Of a stretch of DNA of 6,486 nt, positions 5,884 through 6,486 are shown piece after piece. Position numbers and translations under genes: made by a program. The stretch lies in the NCBI GenBank assembly GCA_049511415.1, contig JBEKYC010000132.1:1-6486 (forward strand). The letters are read 5' to 3'. Each line of letters begins with the position of its first letter. Within the stretch, counting starts at the first letter, position 1. This DNA is from Bog-159 sp049511415 (GTDB lineage Bacteria; Acidobacteriota; Terriglobia; Bryobacterales; Bryobacteraceae). The notes under the pieces are model-generated. The model searched no databases and was not told the origin of the DNA. It saw only the letters and a program-made list of their open reading frames with translations.

Positions 5884-6312
5884 CTACGGGCCACCTCTTC
5901 GCCGCTCCGGTGTGTCAAGTTGGAACCGCGCTTCGACGTAGTGCGGGTCTGAGGCGAAGGATGTTTGGGCTGCTGGCAGGTTGAAGTAGGCAAGGATCTC
6001 GGCTTCGAAGTTCGGAGTCTGCAGTTGCTCATTGAGGTAAACCTCGAATCGCTGCGTTTTCCTGTCGTAGATCACGCGGCCTCGCGGCCAGTCTTTGGGC
6101 CCGCACTGATGGAAGGACTGCGGCAGTCGAGAGTTGATCTCAAGCCAGTACCGCGAATGGTCACCGGGGTAGTTGATGAACTCGCCGTATAGTTCGCCAT
6201 TCCCAATGGCAACGCCAGAACCAAGAAGCGTCGGAGCCTGTCCCAGTTCCTGGATGAACCAGAAAATCCCGACCTTCGGACCAAGCGGCGAGGTGAGCCG
6301 ACGGGTGGGCAT
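5884..6312 (-). CDS. Conserved hypothetical protein with WPRGRV motif, intact paralogue
   Basis: This 142-residue soluble protein has no function I recognise. Features: an N-terminal strand segment KVGIFWFIQELG (13-24), YGEFINYPGDHSRYW (42-56), the signature DWPRGRVIYDRKTQRFEVY (74-92), a helical part (NFEAEILAYFNLP, 101-113) and DPHY at 122-125. The WPRGRV..YD pattern followed by a hydrophobic strand and a C-terminal helix is a recurring layout in a family of small uncharacterised bacterial proteins. ATG 6312 is well supported: CGGAGGAAAGGT places GGAGG 6 bases upstream. It is followed 63 bp downstream by a frameshifted paralogue, and both could share transcription with the nuclease pair. 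Its upstream region ends after about 53 bp at the probable ISL3-like element, which may have removed or replaced its promoter. Confidence 0.8.
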   Translation of the reverse strand: MPTRRLTSPLGPKVGIFWFIQELGQAPTLLGSGVAIGNGELYGEFINYPGDHSRYWLEINSRLPQSFHQCGPKDWPRGRVIYDRKTQRFEVYLNEQLQTPNFEAEILAYFNLPAAQTSFASDPHYVEARFQLDTPERRRGGP

Positions 6313-6318
6313 ACCTTT

Positions 6319-6323
6319 CCTCC
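6319..6323 (-). promoter_or_regulatory. Ribosome binding site of the intact WPRGRV-motif gene
   Basis: The minus strand reads GGAGG six bases before the ATG at 6312, within CGGAGGAAAGGT. It is the strongest site in the right-hand gene cluster and fixes the start codon. Confidence 0.75.
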
Positions 6324-6374
6324 GGCTACTAAGCGCGCAAGCATTTTCGTAAGTCTATGTTTTATGGCTCTACA

Positions 6375-6406
6375 TCAAAGATGGGGGCAGCCCCCCGAAT
6401 CTTTGA
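6375..6406. repeat. Strong hairpin inside the ISL3-like left end
   Basis: TCAAAGAT (6375-6382) pairs with ATCTTTGA (6399-6406), and inside it GGGGG (6383-6387) pairs with CCCCC (6392-6396), leaving a CAGC loop and a 2-base bulge. There are 13 paired bases. No T-run follows on either strand, so it is not a standard rho-independent terminator. It lies between the element end and the transposase ribosome binding site, where stem-loops are often thought to limit read-through expression of transposases. Confidence 0.6.
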
Positions 6407-6436
6407 GTGCTAAAACAAACTTGGGAGAAATGTTTT

Positions 6437-6486
6437 ATGCATTCAGAGATGGTGTTGGGACTGCCCGACTACGAGATTACCGAGAT
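6437..6486 (+). CDS. Start of a probable ISL3-family transposase (partial, 16 residues)
   Basis: ATG 6437 opens a plus-strand frame reading MHSEMVLGLPDYEITE and continuing past the window edge. A GGGAGA ribosome binding site lies at 6423-6428, about 8 bases upstream. Several ISL3-family transposases begin with a similar LLGLP-x-y-x-V/I-T segment, and an ISL3-like terminal repeat lies just upstream. It is the only gene in the window read on the plus strand. Sixteen residues are too few for a firm family call. Confidence 0.5.
   Translation, partial: MHSEMVLGLPDYEITE

Larger units (their letters stand above)
6366..6486 (+). mobile_element. Probable left end of an ISL3-like insertion sequence, cut by window edge
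   Basis: From 6366 the plus strand reads GGCTCTACATCAAAGAT, resembling ISL3-family terminal repeats, which commonly begin GGCTCTT and continue with a CAA-containing stretch. About 70 bp later a gene opens whose first residues resemble ISL3-type transposases. The 8 bp just outside, TGTTTTAT at 6358-6365, would be one copy of the family's 8-bp target duplication. The opposite end is out of view, so the call rests on terminal similarity and the short N-terminus. Confidence 0.5.

Overview
The window looks like accessory DNA from a moderately GC-rich environmental bacterium. No core housekeeping gene is present, so the phylum cannot be fixed from sequence alone; any lineage name would be a guess. 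Almost all genes run on the minus strand, so in transcription order the window reads from right to left.

Region 1 (1 to about 2612): most of an IS66-family insertion sequence, cut by the left window edge. Its genes in transcription order are tnpA, tnpB (IS66 Orf2), a DUF4338/DruA-like gene, and the zinc-finger plus DDE transposase tnpC. Several junctions are 4-base stop/start overlaps (tnpA/tnpB as GTGA, druA-like/tnpC as ATGA), so this is one translationally coupled unit. A candidate terminal inverted repeat beginning GTAA lies at 2594-2612, just upstream of tnpA. The DruA-like passenger is the unusual part: the family is best known from the Druantia anti-phage system, yet here it sits between transposition genes.

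Region 2 (2676-3083): the 3' part of a tRNA-Ala(GGC) gene, from the anticodon stem to CCA, with no 5' half. This is the expected scar of tRNA-targeted integration. By the geometry of such events, the integrated DNA lies on the side of higher coordinates. Next to it is about 360 bp without a gene, containing short repeats (GGACKCC units, CACGTG hexamers, ATCAA..ACTTAC units) of the kind expected for recombinase or accessory-factor binding.

Region 3 (3084-5284): a two-gene, 4-base-overlapping cassette. The first gene encodes a PD-(D/E)XK nuclease-like protein with a RecB/Cas4-type QxxxY motif; the second a metallo-beta-lactamase beta-CASP protein with RNase J-like motifs. Two nucleases in one operon at a tRNA island end make this a candidate defence or mobile-element module. 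I do not recognise it as a named system.

Region 4 (5375-6312): two tandem paralogues of a conserved small protein family of unknown function (WPRGRV motif). The downstream copy is broken by a single-base frameshift; the upstream copy is intact with a good ribosome binding site.

Region 5 (6366-6486): the probable left end of an ISL3-like insertion sequence on the plus strand, with a candidate terminal repeat, a strong hairpin and the first codons of a transposase. Thus the right-hand minus-strand gene cluster is bracketed by two insertion sequences, with a tRNA attachment scar inside the left one.
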